From: Streptomyces sp. NBC_00271
GTDB taxonomy: Bacteria; Actinomycetota; Actinomycetes; Streptomycetales; Streptomycetaceae
DNA: 64,000 bases
Direction: 5' to 3'
Assembly: GCF_036178845.1 (NCBI RefSeq)
Contig: NZ_CP108070.1
Coordinates: 1,736,001-1,800,000, forward strand
Part shown: piece by piece, positions 9,056 to 18,590 of the stretch
Numbering within the stretch: position 1 is the stretch's first letter
How the letters are laid out: each line of letters begins with the position of its first letter
The notes under the pieces: model-generated
What the model was told of the DNA's origin: nothing
Database searches by the model: none
Seen by the model: the letters and a program-made list of their open reading frames with translations, nothing else
Position numbers and translations under genes: made by a program

Positions 9056-12000
9056 CTACCCCCGTTGCAGGTAGGCGCGTTGCACCGTCTGTCGGACACT
9101 GTTGCCGAGCCGGTCCCGCGCCGTGACCCGCAGGGTCACGTACGCGTCGCCGTGGCCGGAGGGCCTGGTGACGGTGGCCCGGAAGGCGTTGTGCCCGCGG
9201 CCGCGGACCGCCGCACCGCCCCAGTGCCTGCCGTCGTCGTAGGACACCTCCACGCGCAGGGACACTCCGCGCGGGGCGGGCTGCCCGTCCTGGGCGCGGA
9301 CGGCCAGGCCGATGGTGTGCGTCCGCCCGGCTCCCACCGCGTTGTGCGCGTCGACCGGTACGTCGTAGTCGAGTTGCAGCAGGGACAGCGGTGTCGCCAT
9401 GGCCGTGGTCGCGGAGCGGAAGGACCAGGAGGTGTCCGTACGGGCGGCGAACGCCCACTCGTCGTCCACGCGCGAGGTCGTCAGGTCCAGCCGGTAGTCG
9501 GCTGCGCCCGGGGAGACCTCGAAATCGGTCCAGGCGCTGTCGGCGTCGGCGACCTTCACCCCGTCGCGGTAGAGCGCCGCGGCTGCCGTGTCACCGCCCG
9601 GCGCGTCGGCCGCCGTGGCGAGTCCGCCCACCCCGCCGCCGTCACCGGCGAGCAGCCGTGACCAGTGACCCGCCGTGGAGTCGGTGAACTCCGGGATACG
9701 CAGGGCCAGTACGTCTCCGGTCCGTACCGAGGGCGTCGTGGTGCCCCGGGGGATCGAGGGGCGCACCACTGCCCCCTGCCAGCGCTCGTCGAGGTGCTCG
9801 CCGGGCCGGTAGATGCGGGGCGCGTCGTTCATGCCCACGGCCAGCGGCATGTCGACGTCGAACGTGGTCGTGTGATGCACCCGGTGGAGCCAGGTCGTGC
9901 CGTTCGCGCTGACGTACTCGGTGCGTACGAAGCCCGTCGGCACATAGCGGGTGTACTGCAGCCAGGCGGTGTCCTGGTAGGGGCGCCGGGCGAACCGCTG
10001 TTCACTGGCCCAGGGCGCTCCTCCGTTGTCGGCGTAGGTGGTCCGCAGCACCGCGCTGTTGCGCTCGGACACCGTGTACACGACCTGCCGGGGTATCTGT
10101 TGGGACGACGTCTGCATGACGTCGTAGAGGTACGGGCTCTTCGCCGTTCCGGTGAACCTGACGGTGGTGGTCGGGTGCTTCTTCAGCCGGTCGAGCAGGG
10201 CGGCGCCCACCGCCGTGCCGACGCGGACGGTCGGCACGGCGGTGCGTTCGCCGTCGGGGCTCCAGCGCGTCCAGGCGATGTCGGCGAAGTGGGTCATCAG
10301 CAGTCCGCGTACGCCCGCAGCGGCCGCCTTCCGGGTCAACTCCCGCTCGTCCGTGCCCTCTTCGTTGCGGACGATCGCGAGTTTGCCGCGGGCCCGGCTG
10401 AAGTCGGGCTCGGCGAAGGTGCCCGCGTCCACGGCGGTCAAGGTGGTGCCGCCGGCGTCGAACAGCGGCGAACTCGGCATGTAGTACGGATTGAGGGCGA
10501 GGTCGCTGCCCGACACCTTCGCCTCGAGCAGCGGGGCGACCAGCTGCCAGCGCGAGGCGAACTCGAAGGTTCCGTCGGTGACGGCGGCGGTGGGGCTGAC
10601 GTAGAGCCGCTTGGCCACGTCGAAGTACATCGTGCCCTGGAGCAGGCTGTGTCCGTCGATCTGCCGGTAGGTCTGGTAGTCGAGGATGCCGCGCTGTTCG
10701 GCGGGCCGCGGCGTGCGGATGTCGACCTTGGTGGTCTTGCGCGCGTCCAGGGTGACGGCCGTGTCCTTGGTGACCTTCACCTCCGGCAGGACGACGTGGC
10801 GCAGTTCCTGTCCGTCGTCGGCCGTGTCCAGGCTGGAGTAGTCGAGTTGATAGGTGCCTTCCTCGACTTCGGCGACAGCGGGCTCGGTGCTGACGTAGTC
10901 GACGAATCCGTCCGTGCCCCAGATGGTGGGCAGTGCCGGGACGCGGTTCCCGTCGTGGTCGTAGGTGGTGACGGTGAGCTTGTGGGTGGGGCCGTGCACC
11001 ACGACGCTCACCGTGGTGTGGACCTTGACCGCGCCGTCGGTCGTGGTGGCGGTGACATAGCCGTAGTAGTCGCCCCGGCCGGCCCGGGAGGGGTCCACCG
11101 TCAGCGGCACGTCCACGGTGGCACCGGCGGCGATCCGCACCGCGTCGGAGCCGAGTCGCAGCGCACCGGTCGTGAGTTCCCGGCCACCGGTGGTGGCGAG
11201 GCGGGCGGCGAGCGCGAGGGTGACGTCCTTGTCCGAGGTGTTGGTGTAGCGGACGGTGGCCGTGCGCGGGGCGCCGTTGTCGCCGCCGGTCCCGTAGGGT
11301 CCCAGGGCCACACTCCCGGTGGCGGTGACCGGTCCGAGCGCCGCCGCGGCCACGTCGACGCGGCCGCCGCCCTCCTCGGTCGCCTGCTGTCCCCCGACGG
11401 TGTGCGCCGTGCTGATGAGCGCGTCCTTGAGCCGCTGTCCGCTCCAGGTCGGATGCGCCTGGGCGAGCAGGGCGGCGGCACCCGCCACATGCGGAGTGGC
11501 CATCGACGTACCGGAAGCGGCCACGTAGTACTGGTCCACCGGTTCGCCCATGGTGGTGCCCGCCGCGCGGGCCGCGACGATGCCCACGCCCGGCGCGGTG
11601 ACATCGGGCTTGACCGCGCGGTCGCCGTGGCGTGGACCGCGGCTGGAGAACGGGGCGAGTGAGTCGTCGCGGTCCACCGCGCCCACGGTCAGTGCGGCGT
11701 CCGCGGCGCCGGGCGAGCCGATGGTTCCCGCGCCCTGCTCTCCGCTGTTGCCGGCCGCCACCACGAACAGGGCGCCACTGGTGCTGCTGAGTTCGTCGAG
11801 GGCGAGGCTCATCGGGTCGGTGCCGTCGCTGACTTCGTCCGAGCCCAGGCTCATGTTGACGACCTTGGCGCCCTCGGCGGCGGCCCACTCCATGCCGTCG
11901 ATGACCTGCGACTCGGTTCCGTAGCCGTCGTCCCCGAGAACCTTGCCGATCAGCAGGTCGGCGCCCGGTGCCACCCCCTTGCGGGTGCCGCCGGACGCGG

Positions 12001-12895
12001 CGCCGGTCCCGCCGACCGTGGAGGCGACGTGGGTGCCATGGCCGAAGACGTCACCGGTCCCGGAGCTGCCCGAGAAGTCCTTCGCCTGGCTGATGCGTCC
12101 GGCCAGGTCCGGGTGGGTCCGGTCGACACCCGTGTCGAGTACCGCGACCTTGACGGACGTGCCGTCGTACCCGGCCTTCCAGACCGCCGGGGCGTTGATC
12201 TGTCCGGTGCTGCGGTCGAGGGTGGCGTCCACCCGGCCGTCCAGCCAGATCCTGGGCGTGGCGGCCACGCCCGCGGCGCTCACCCTGTCCGGGGCGGGGG
12301 CGAGTTGCTTCCAGAACCGGTCCAGGTCGTCGTCGGAGATCCGGACCGCCTGCGCGTCGATGCTGTCCAGCGTGCGGGCGGGCGCGTCGTCCTCGGTCAG
12401 CGTGGTGAGCCTGCGCACCGCGGAGGCCGGGACACCGTCCGGCCGGCCGATGATCAGGGGGAGCGTGTCGGTGTGCGCCGCGTCGTACTTCTGTTTGATG
12501 AGTGCGCTGACGTTGAAGAGCTGCCGGTCCAGGCGCCCGGCGGAGACCAGGTCCTGGGCGTCGGAGGGCAGAACCGTCAGGTCACCGTCCTGTTCCACGG
12601 TCCGGAACAGGATGCCGCGCCTGCCGCTGCCGGGCTCGACGGCGGCGATCCGCTTGCCGTCACCGTCCGTCGTGACGGTCACCCGGTCGCCGGTGATCAG
12701 CCGCACGGTGACGGTGCCGCCGGCCGAGCCTCCCGCCGAGACAGCCGTGGCTGCCGTTGCCGTCGTGGCTGGCGCTGCCGTCGTGGTCGTCCCGGCCGTA
12801 CTGGACACTCCAGCCGCGCCGGCCGCCGATGGCACGCCGCCGGCGGTCAGCGCCAGGCCGGCGGATATCACCGCCGCGAGGCGGATGCGTCTCAT
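9056..12895 (-). CDS. Large secreted subtilisin-like (S8) serine protease
   Basis: A 1279-residue exported protease, ATG 12895 with AAGGTG upstream. A signal peptide (MRRIRLAAVISAGLALTAGG) is followed by a prodomain to about residue 200. The catalytic triad is complete: Asp in VAVLDTGVDRTHPDL (near 251), His in GHGTHVAST (near 288) and Ser in SGTSMATPHVAG (near 464). The C-terminal 700 residues hold a PA-like insert (GKLAIVRNEEGTDERELT) and beta-sandwich modules. Domains of this size usually serve substrate or surface binding. The neighbouring TrmB-LuxR gene may control it. The substrate is unknown. No sorting signal or terminal membrane helix is visible, so the enzyme is probably released. 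Confidence 0.93.
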   Translation of the reverse strand: MRRIRLAAVISAGLALTAGGVPSAAGAAGVSSTAGTTTTAAPATTATAATAVSAGGSAGGTVTVRLITGDRVTVTTDGDGKRIAAVEPGSGRRGILFRTVEQDGDLTVLPSDAQDLVSAGRLDRQLFNVSALIKQKYDAAHTDTLPLIIGRPDGVPASAVRRLTTLTEDDAPARTLDSIDAQAVRISDDDLDRFWKQLAPAPDRVSAAGVAATPRIWLDGRVDATLDRSTGQINAPAVWKAGYDGTSVKVAVLDTGVDRTHPDLAGRISQAKDFSGSSGTGDVFGHGTHVASTVGGTGAASGGTRKGVAPGADLLIGKVLGDDGYGTESQVIDGMEWAAAEGAKVVNMSLGSDEVSDGTDPMSLALDELSSTSGALFVVAAGNSGEQGAGTIGSPGAADAALTVGAVDRDDSLAPFSSRGPRHGDRAVKPDVTAPGVGIVAARAAGTTMGEPVDQYYVAASGTSMATPHVAGAAALLAQAHPTWSGQRLKDALISTAHTVGGQQATEEGGGRVDVAAAALGPVTATGSVALGPYGTGGDNGAPRTATVRYTNTSDKDVTLALAARLATTGGRELTTGALRLGSDAVRIAAGATVDVPLTVDPSRAGRGDYYGYVTATTTDGAVKVHTTVSVVVHGPTHKLTVTTYDHDGNRVPALPTIWGTDGFVDYVSTEPAVAEVEEGTYQLDYSSLDTADDGQELRHVVLPEVKVTKDTAVTLDARKTTKVDIRTPRPAEQRGILDYQTYRQIDGHSLLQGTMYFDVAKRLYVSPTAAVTDGTFEFASRWQLVAPLLEAKVSGSDLALNPYYMPSSPLFDAGGTTLTAVDAGTFAEPDFSRARGKLAIVRNEEGTDERELTRKAAAAGVRGLLMTHFADIAWTRWSPDGERTAVPTVRVGTAVGAALLDRLKKHPTTTVRFTGTAKSPYLYDVMQTSSQQIPRQVVYTVSERNSAVLRTTYADNGGAPWASEQRFARRPYQDTAWLQYTRYVPTGFVRTEYVSANGTTWLHRVHHTTTFDVDMPLAVGMNDAPRIYRPGEHLDERWQGAVVRPSIPRGTTTPSVRTGDVLALRIPEFTDSTAGHWSRLLAGDGGGVGGLATAADAPGGDTAAAALYRDGVKVADADSAWTDFEVSPGAADYRLDLTTSRVDDEWAFAARTDTSWSFRSATTAMATPLSLLQLDYDVPVDAHNAVGAGRTHTIGLAVRAQDGQPAPRGVSLRVEVSYDDGRHWGGAAVRGRGHNAFRATVTRPSGHGDAYVTLRVTARDRLGNSVRQTVQRAYLQRG

Positions 12896-13113
12896 CAGAT
12901 CAGCACCTTTCCGTGCATGGTTGTGCGCGTGAGGAGATCTTCATGCGGGTGCTGCACAGAATCCGCCGCCGCCGGACGCGATGTCACCGTTTCCCGGTGG
13001 CGCGGATGGGACATGTCGCAACCGCGCCACCCCGCGGACCGCGCGGAGGTCGGGGCGGGAACACGGAAGACGCCTGCTTCCCTGGGCATAGCCGCCGTGG
13101 CGCTGACGTTCGA

Positions 13114-13147
13114 CTGTTCAACAGAGATCATCTGTTCAACAGAGATC
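13114..13147 (+). promoter_or_regulatory. Tandem palindromic operator pair upstream of the LLM oxidoreductase
   Basis: The 16-bp sequence CTGTTCAACAGAGATC occurs twice (13114-13129 and 13132-13147), an exact direct repeat with 18-bp period. Each copy contains the palindrome CTGTT-C-AACAG. An outer inverted repeat ACGTTCG/CGAACGT (13106-13112, 13152-13158) frames the pair. It sits 24 nt before the GTG at 13171, in the divergent gap with the protease gene, and looks like a double repressor or activator site. Confidence 0.65.
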
Positions 13148-13170
13148 GTCGCGAACGTTGGAGGAGCCTC

Positions 13171-14190
13171 GTGCCACTGCCCTCACACCCCTTGCGGAAG
13201 CTGGGCTTCTTGACCATCGGGCTGTTCGACGAGGCCGACCCGCGGCGTGGTCACGAGTCGACGCTGGAGATCATCGAGCTCGGTGAGCGGCTGGGATTCG
13301 ACAGCGCGTGGGTGCGACACCGTCATCTCCAGTACGGGATCTCCTCCCCCGTGGCCGTGCTGGCGGCGGCCTCGCAGCGCACCAGCCGGATCGAGCTGGG
13401 GACGGCGGTCATCCCGGTGGGGTGGGAGAACCCGCTGCGGCTGGCCGAGGATCTCGCCACGGTCGACATCCTGTCCGGGGGCCGCCTCAACCCGGGCGTC
13501 AGCGTCGGCCCGCCGATGCACTACGACCAGGTCAAGCAGGCCCTCTACCCCGACACCGGCGACGTCGAGGACTTCAGCTACGCCCGCGTGGAACGGCTGC
13601 TGGACTTCGTGCGCGGCAAGTCGGCGACCGACTTCAGTGGCGTCGAGGGCTTCGAGGTGTTCTCCGACCGCGTCCAGCCGCACGCCGCGGGTCTGGGCCG
13701 GCGCATGTGGTACGGGGGCGGCAGCCTGCGCTCCGCGCAGTGGGCGGGCGAGCACGGGATGAACCTGCTGACCAGCAGTGTCGTCAAGGCGGAGGAGTCC
13801 GAGGACTTCGCCGAGATCCAGCGGTCGCACATCCGGACGTTCCGCGCCCACCACCCCGACGGCGACCGTGCCCGGGTCTCCCAGGGCCTCGTCGTCATCC
13901 CCACCGACAGCGCCTCACCCGAGCAACGCGAGAAGTACGAGGAGTACGCCCTGAAGCGCACTCCTCGCACCGCGACCCCGCAGGGCCCGGCCCGGATGAT
14001 GTTCGCGCCCGATCTCGTCGGCACCTCCGAGGAGATCGCCGAACGGCTGTACGCCCACGCCGCGTTCCGGGAGGTCGACGAGGTCGCGTTCGCGCTGCCG
14101 TTCACCTTCGGGCACGAGGACTACGTGCAGATCCTCACCGACATCGCCACCCGGCTCGGTCCGGCACTCGGGTGGCAGCCGGCCGCCTGA
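13171..14190 (+). CDS. LLM-class flavin-dependent oxidoreductase
   Basis: A 339-residue TIM-barrel protein of the bacterial-luciferase-like family. GTG 13171 is preceded by GGAGGAG with 4-nt spacing; the upstream open frame is not family-like. The N-terminus KLGFLTIGLFDEADPRRGHE leads into the beta strands typical of the fold, then LGFDSAWVRHRH, SRIELGTAVIPVGWENPLRLAEDLATVD and SGGRLNPGVSVG. Members use FMN or F420 with NAD(P)H to oxidise or reduce varied substrates. No flavin reductase lies beside it. It is monocistronic behind the tandem palindrome, so it is likely induced by a specific ligand. The substrate cannot be inferred. Confidence 0.85.
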   Translation: MPLPSHPLRKLGFLTIGLFDEADPRRGHESTLEIIELGERLGFDSAWVRHRHLQYGISSPVAVLAAASQRTSRIELGTAVIPVGWENPLRLAEDLATVDILSGGRLNPGVSVGPPMHYDQVKQALYPDTGDVEDFSYARVERLLDFVRGKSATDFSGVEGFEVFSDRVQPHAAGLGRRMWYGGGSLRSAQWAGEHGMNLLTSSVVKAEESEDFAEIQRSHIRTFRAHHPDGDRARVSQGLVVIPTDSASPEQREKYEEYALKRTPRTATPQGPARMMFAPDLVGTSEEIAERLYAHAAFREVDEVAFALPFTFGHEDYVQILTDIATRLGPALGWQPAA

Positions 14191-14206
14191 ACGCGGCGCC
14201 GGGGCC

Positions 14207-14704
14207 TCAGCCCTGCTGGAAAAGCTCCGGGGGCAGCGGCTTCAGCAGGGCGTACAGGTCGTCGGTGATGGGACGGTCCCAGGCGGCGATGGTCACCAGG
14301 ACGTTGTCGCTGCGGTCGAACTGCACGCAGGAGATGCGGGTCTCGGACAGCTTGAGACGGCGCACGATGAGGAGACCGTCGCCCTGCATCACCGGCATGT
14401 CCTCGGTCCCGGTGACGGTGACCTCCTCGTCGTTCTCCAGCGCCAGCAGCAGCTGGGCCACCTCGAACGGGATCTCGTCCTCGGCGACCTCGCGGGCCGG
14501 GGAGCCCTCGGGCAGATTGCCGATGATCATCGCGGGGCCACGGCCGCCGAACAGGTCGTAGCGCAGGAAGACACCCTGGCAGCTGCCGTCGGGGGCGGGC
14601 AGCAGACCCGCGCCGAGATTGCCCGGCCAGTCACCCGGATCCATGGCCAGAACGTCGAAGTCGGGCCCGGCGGGCGTGGCGCTGCGGCGGCGGAGGAAGG
14701 ACAT
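14207..14704 (-). CDS. Hypothetical acidic protein, 165 aa
   Basis: It starts MSFLRRRSATPAGPDFDVLA at ATG 14704 and ends at 14207, convergent with the LLM oxidoreductase 16 nt away. There is no signal peptide or membrane segment. The middle is rich in Glu and Asp (EVAEDEIPFEVAQLLLALENDEEVTV) and looks alpha/beta. No Shine-Dalgarno is visible: the ATG lies 12 nt behind TACCAT, which could be a -10 box for a leaderless transcript. I recognise it only as a conserved Streptomyces protein of unknown function. Confidence 0.7.
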   Translation of the reverse strand: MSFLRRRSATPAGPDFDVLAMDPGDWPGNLGAGLLPAPDGSCQGVFLRYDLFGGRGPAMIIGNLPEGSPAREVAEDEIPFEVAQLLLALENDEEVTVTGTEDMPVMQGDGLLIVRRLKLSETRISCVQFDRSDNVLVTIAAWDRPITDDLYALLKPLPPELFQQG

Positions 14705-14754
14705 GCCGCAATGGTACGTGCCCGGGCGCGAACCGGGCCTCGGGGGCGTCCCCC

Positions 14755-14912
14755 GTGCGTGGCCCCCGGACCCCGCTGTGCATGGCCGCCTGACCCCGCT
14801 GTGTATGGCTGCCGGACCCGGCTGTGCGCGGTTGCCGGACCCGGTTGTGGATGGTCGCCGGACCCGGTTCGTGGATGATTGGCGGACCGGTCGCGTGTGG
14901 CTACCGGACCGT
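14755..14912. repeat. Minisatellite, 23-nt units
   Basis: Five consecutive 23-nt units (14755-14777, 14778-14800, 14801-14823, 14824-14846, 14847-14869) share GTGNATGG at the start and CCGGACCCGG near the end. Two more degenerate units run into the 3' end of the LAL gene (stop at 14901). A 23-nt period is not a multiple of 3, so this is not coding repetition. It fills most of the gap between two leftward genes. Confidence 0.85.
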
Positions 14913-17792
14913 TTGCCGGCCCAGCGCCGCCGCCAGTCCCGTACGGTCCGTGCCCAGCTTCCGGTAGACCGCCGAGAGCAGGCGGACGACGGCCGGCTCC
15001 TCGGTCCCCAGTTCCTCGGCGACCTCGGTCGTGGTGCGGCCCCGGGCGGTGAGCGCGGCGGCCGCGCGTTCAGGGGCGGTGAGGGTGTCCGTCTCGGTGC
15101 TGTGCAGGCGGCGCGGGCGCAGTCCGGCGGCGGCCAGCTCGGCGCGGGCCTCGTCGCCGAGGCCGTCGGCGCCGCACTGCATGGCCGCGTCCAGTCCCCG
15201 GTAGAGGTGTTCGGCGGCTTCCTTGGGCGAGCCCGAGCGGCGCAGTTCGGTGCCCAGGGCGACCAGCGCGCAGGCCAGTTCGTAGGCGGCCGGGGAGCGC
15301 TCCAGATGGCTGACGGACTCTTCGAGGAACTTGACGCGGGTCGAGCCGGAGGAGACGTCCGCGGCGGCCCGTAGCGCCTGTCCGACGGCCGAGGGGGCGC
15401 CGAACTGGCGGGCGCGGTGCACCGCTTCGAGTGCCGTGGCGACGGCGCGTTCCGGCGCGTCGTGCCGTTCGGCGCGGGCGAGGTGGAGCTGCCAGGGACA
15501 CCAGGAGGGGTTGCGCATGCCGCGCGGGTCCAGGCGGCGTCCGGCCGCTTCGAGCTCGGCGGCGGCCTCCTTGGTGAGACCGCGGGCGAGCAGCAGTTCG
15601 CCGTGCACGGTCTGGACGTCGGGGAAGGTGACGGCCGCCGGGAAGGGCGCGCCGAACGCGTGGTCCTCGCCGATCTGGGCGGCCTCGGTGACACGGCCGC
15701 GGGCGAGCAGGATCTCGATGATGACACCGACGGCGTACCAGTGGACGGGGGTTTTGGCGCCGACGCGTTCGGCGAGCCTGAGGCCCGCGCGGGCGAAGTC
15801 CTCGGCCTCGGCGAGTCGGCCGCGGCGGTAGCGGACGTATCCGAGGAGGGTGTAGCCGAAGGAGAGATGCGCGCCGTGCCAGCCCTGGGACTCGAAGTCG
15901 GCGATCCCGGCGGCGAACAGTTCCTCGGTGCGGCCCGGGCGGTCGGCGTACATGAAGGTGAGGGCGACCAGGACGGGCACCTCGAAGCCGCGGTCGGCCT
16001 CGGCCCAGCGGATCCCTCCGGCGAGGGCGCGTTCGGCGTGGTGGAGCGCGACGTGGGCGGGCTCGCCGCGCAGGGTGGCGTCCCAGGCGCGCAGGCCGAT
16101 GACATAGCGCTCGGTGAGGTCGCGGCCGGTGAGCCGGTCGGCGAGGCGGGCCAGGCGGCGGGAGCGGGCCGGGGAGTCGGGTTCGTCGGCGCGGAAGGCG
16201 TCCCACATGAACTGTTCGGACTGCATGCGCAGCCGCACCCGGGCGTCACCGGTCACGCGGATCTCACGGGCCAGCGTCTCGGAGGCCTCGGCGAGCCGGT
16301 CGCTGTGGGCGAGGACCTGGGACAGCCGGTAGACGATGTTGTGGCGCAGCTCCGGATCGGTGATGGGCTCTTCGAGGGCGGCCCGGAGGTGGTTGACGGT
16401 GGTCGCCGGTTCGGTGAGCAGGGAGGCGCAGCCCAGTTCGTGGAGAACCGCGGCCCGCTCCTTGAGGGGCGGCGGTTCGCGCAGGGCGCGGGCGAGGTAG
16501 CGGCGTGCGGCGTCGGGGGCTCCGGCGCGCTGGGTCTCGCGGGCGGCGGCGCGCAGCTGCTGGACGACCCAGTTGTCGCCCTCGGGGTGGGTCTCCATCA
16601 GGTGGCGGGCGGCGGCCGAGGGGCCGAGTCCTTCGTTGATGACGCACCAGGCGGCCTGGCCGTGCAGGGCCACGCGGACGGCGGCGGGGATGGCGCGGTA
16701 GACGGCGGTGGCGATGAGGGGGTGGACGAACTCCAGGGTGTCGACGCCGGCGAGGATACGGGCGCCGCGCAGGGCGTCCGCGGCGTCGGCGGCCTCCTCG
16801 GAACCGAGGCCGGCCACGGCGGCTGCCAGGGTCGGCGGGATCTCGGTTCCGAGGACGGCGCAGGCCCAGGCGAAGCGCACGGTGGAGGCGCCGAGGCGTT
16901 CGAGGCGGGTGATCAGGCCGCTGCCCTTGACGGCGGCGGCGAGGTCGCGCAGCAGGTGCGCCCCCTCCTCGGTCGGGACCAGCCCGCGGTCGCGGACCTT
17001 CGCGGTCAGCTCCACCGCCTCGAAGGGGTTGCCCGCGGTGACCGCCCAGCACTCGCGGCAGAACACGTCGTCGGCCTGGGTGCCGAGGTCCTCGCGGACG
17101 AGGTCGGCGACGGCGGCGGCGCTGAGCGGTTCGAGGTCGAGGGGACGCTGGCCCGCGCGTCCGGGAAGGCTCCTGAACGCCTCGGCGTGGTCGGGGAGTT
17201 CGTCGGGCCGGTAGGCGACGGCGAGCAGCAGCGGAAGTTCCTCGACGCGCGGCGCGAAGGCGGCGAGCCAGCTCAGTGACTCGGGGTCGGCCCAGTGCGC
17301 GTCGTCGAGGACGAGCACCATCGGGGCGCGCTGCACCGCGAGGTGGGTGAGCACCCAGTCGAGGCCGTCGCGCAGGCCCTGCTGGTCGGGCGGGGCTCCC
17401 TCGGACGGGGCGCACAGGCCGAGCGCGGGGCCGACGATCGCGTACCAACTCCCCAGCTGGGCGCGGAGTTCCGCCTCCGCGATCCCGGCGAGCTGGGGTT
17501 GCAGGAGCTGGCGGGCGACGTGGAAGGCGACGCCCTGTTCCTGGTCGCCGCCGCGCGCGGACAGGACGGTGCAGCCCTGGGCCGCGGCGCGGCGCCGTAC
17601 CTCGGCGAGGAGCGTGGTCTTGCCGATTCCGGCGCGTCCGGCGAAGGCGAGGAGCGCGCCGCGGGGCCGCTCGGATGCTTCGGTTCCGTCCTCGCGCAGA
17701 CCGGTGAGGTCGTTCAACGCCTCATCGGCAGCGGCGAGTTCACCCTCTCGTTCGAAGAGTGTCCTTCTGCTGCGTACAGCGCGCTGTCCCAT
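14901..17792 (-). CDS. Large ATP-binding LuxR-family (LAL) regulator
   Basis: A 963-residue STAND-type regulator. ATG 17792 has GGGGGTGG upstream; an in-frame GTG at 17825 is an alternative. Walker A (GRAGIGKTTLL) lies near residues 52-62 and Walker B (MVLVLDDAHWADPE) near 160-173. A long alpha-helical TPR-like section covers about 380-880. The last 60 residues are a LuxR-type helix-turn-helix (LTAPERAAAALTARGRTTTE ... RLLSAVYRKLGTDR) that is more divergent than usual. LAL proteins are ATP-dependent activators of antibiotic or catabolic operons in actinobacteria. Its nearest neighbours are unrelated regulators, so the target may be distant. The stop codon falls inside the minisatellite. Confidence 0.9.
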   Translation of the reverse strand: MGQRAVRSRRTLFEREGELAAADEALNDLTGLREDGTEASERPRGALLAFAGRAGIGKTTLLAEVRRRAAAQGCTVLSARGGDQEQGVAFHVARQLLQPQLAGIAEAELRAQLGSWYAIVGPALGLCAPSEGAPPDQQGLRDGLDWVLTHLAVQRAPMVLVLDDAHWADPESLSWLAAFAPRVEELPLLLAVAYRPDELPDHAEAFRSLPGRAGQRPLDLEPLSAAAVADLVREDLGTQADDVFCRECWAVTAGNPFEAVELTAKVRDRGLVPTEEGAHLLRDLAAAVKGSGLITRLERLGASTVRFAWACAVLGTEIPPTLAAAVAGLGSEEAADAADALRGARILAGVDTLEFVHPLIATAVYRAIPAAVRVALHGQAAWCVINEGLGPSAAARHLMETHPEGDNWVVQQLRAAARETQRAGAPDAARRYLARALREPPPLKERAAVLHELGCASLLTEPATTVNHLRAALEEPITDPELRHNIVYRLSQVLAHSDRLAEASETLAREIRVTGDARVRLRMQSEQFMWDAFRADEPDSPARSRRLARLADRLTGRDLTERYVIGLRAWDATLRGEPAHVALHHAERALAGGIRWAEADRGFEVPVLVALTFMYADRPGRTEELFAAGIADFESQGWHGAHLSFGYTLLGYVRYRRGRLAEAEDFARAGLRLAERVGAKTPVHWYAVGVIIEILLARGRVTEAAQIGEDHAFGAPFPAAVTFPDVQTVHGELLLARGLTKEAAAELEAAGRRLDPRGMRNPSWCPWQLHLARAERHDAPERAVATALEAVHRARQFGAPSAVGQALRAAADVSSGSTRVKFLEESVSHLERSPAAYELACALVALGTELRRSGSPKEAAEHLYRGLDAAMQCGADGLGDEARAELAAAGLRPRRLHSTETDTLTAPERAAAALTARGRTTTEVAEELGTEEPAVVRLLSAVYRKLGTDRTGLAAALGRQTVR

Positions 17793-17943
17793 GATCCACC
17801 CCCTGGCCACGGTGGTGCGGTCCACGCGGGGAGCGGATGCGTACCGTGACCTCCAGGGACCTCAGCGTACGCTCGTAGCGCCTCGTGGGGAGCCCTTCCG
17901 CCGCGACCGGCGCGGGCTTCGGACCACCGACCGGATTCTTCGG

Positions 17944-18558
17944 TCAATCCCCCACGGCCTGCGCGGACTTCCTGTGCCGTTCGTGATGGCGGGCGACACG
18001 CGCACGGTTCCCGCACGAGGGTTTGCACCACTCCTGTCGCGGGTGTTCCTTGATGAAGTAGCGCACGCAGCGCGGCGCGTGACAGGCGTGCAGCCGCGAC
18101 CGGTCCGGGCTCGCGAGGAAGGCGAGGGCGGCGCGGGCGAGCAGTGCCGGGAGAGGAGCGGCGGCGCCCACGGCTTGCCGGCGTACGACGGGTTCGGCGC
18201 CGTCGTCCCAGGTGAGGACGGGGACGGTCGGAGCGAGGGCGGCGGCGGTGTTCAGGCACAGCACCGCCTGCGGTACGGGAAGCAGCCGGGCCGCGTCGGC
18301 CGGGCTGGGGTCGCCGGGGCGCACGGCGCGGGCGAACAGGGCGCGGACCGCGGCACGCAGGTCGCGTACGGCGGCGAGCGCGGTGGCGTCGGCGATGAAG
18401 GCGTCGGCTCCGGGCAGCAGCTCGGCGTGCCCGCGCACCCAGGTGGTGAGTCCGCCGGGTTCCGCGAGGTCGTCGACCACTCCGCCCTGTCCGTCGTGCC
18501 GGATGGTGAGGGCGAGGTCCAGGGCGATCCGGGTGTCCGCGTCGATCGAGTCCGCCAT
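17944..18558 (-). CDS. CGNR zinc-finger (ABATE-domain) regulator
   Basis: A 204-residue protein starting MADSIDADTRIALDLALTIR at ATG 18558. The N-terminal 130 residues match the ABATE (stress-induced) domain; the C-terminal CGNR zinc finger shows CHAPRCVRYFIKEHP followed by WCKPSCGNRARVARHHER, with four cysteines and the name-giving CGNR. These proteins are presumed DNA-binding regulators. The TATCAT hexamer 12 nt before the ATG could be the -10 of a leaderless transcript, since no Shine-Dalgarno is seen. Its upstream gap holds a minisatellite. Confidence 0.85.
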   Translation of the reverse strand: MADSIDADTRIALDLALTIRHDGQGGVVDDLAEPGGLTTWVRGHAELLPGADAFIADATALAAVRDLRAAVRALFARAVRPGDPSPADAARLLPVPQAVLCLNTAAALAPTVPVLTWDDGAEPVVRRQAVGAAAPLPALLARAALAFLASPDRSRLHACHAPRCVRYFIKEHPRQEWCKPSCGNRARVARHHERHRKSAQAVGD

Positions 18559-18590
18559 GACGGTAATGATAGGTACACGTGCACCCATTA

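Noticed and set aside
14755..14912. Regular 23-nt repeats as a CRISPR array
   Set aside because: Units are directly contiguous with no unique spacers, and no cas genes are present; this is a minisatellite.
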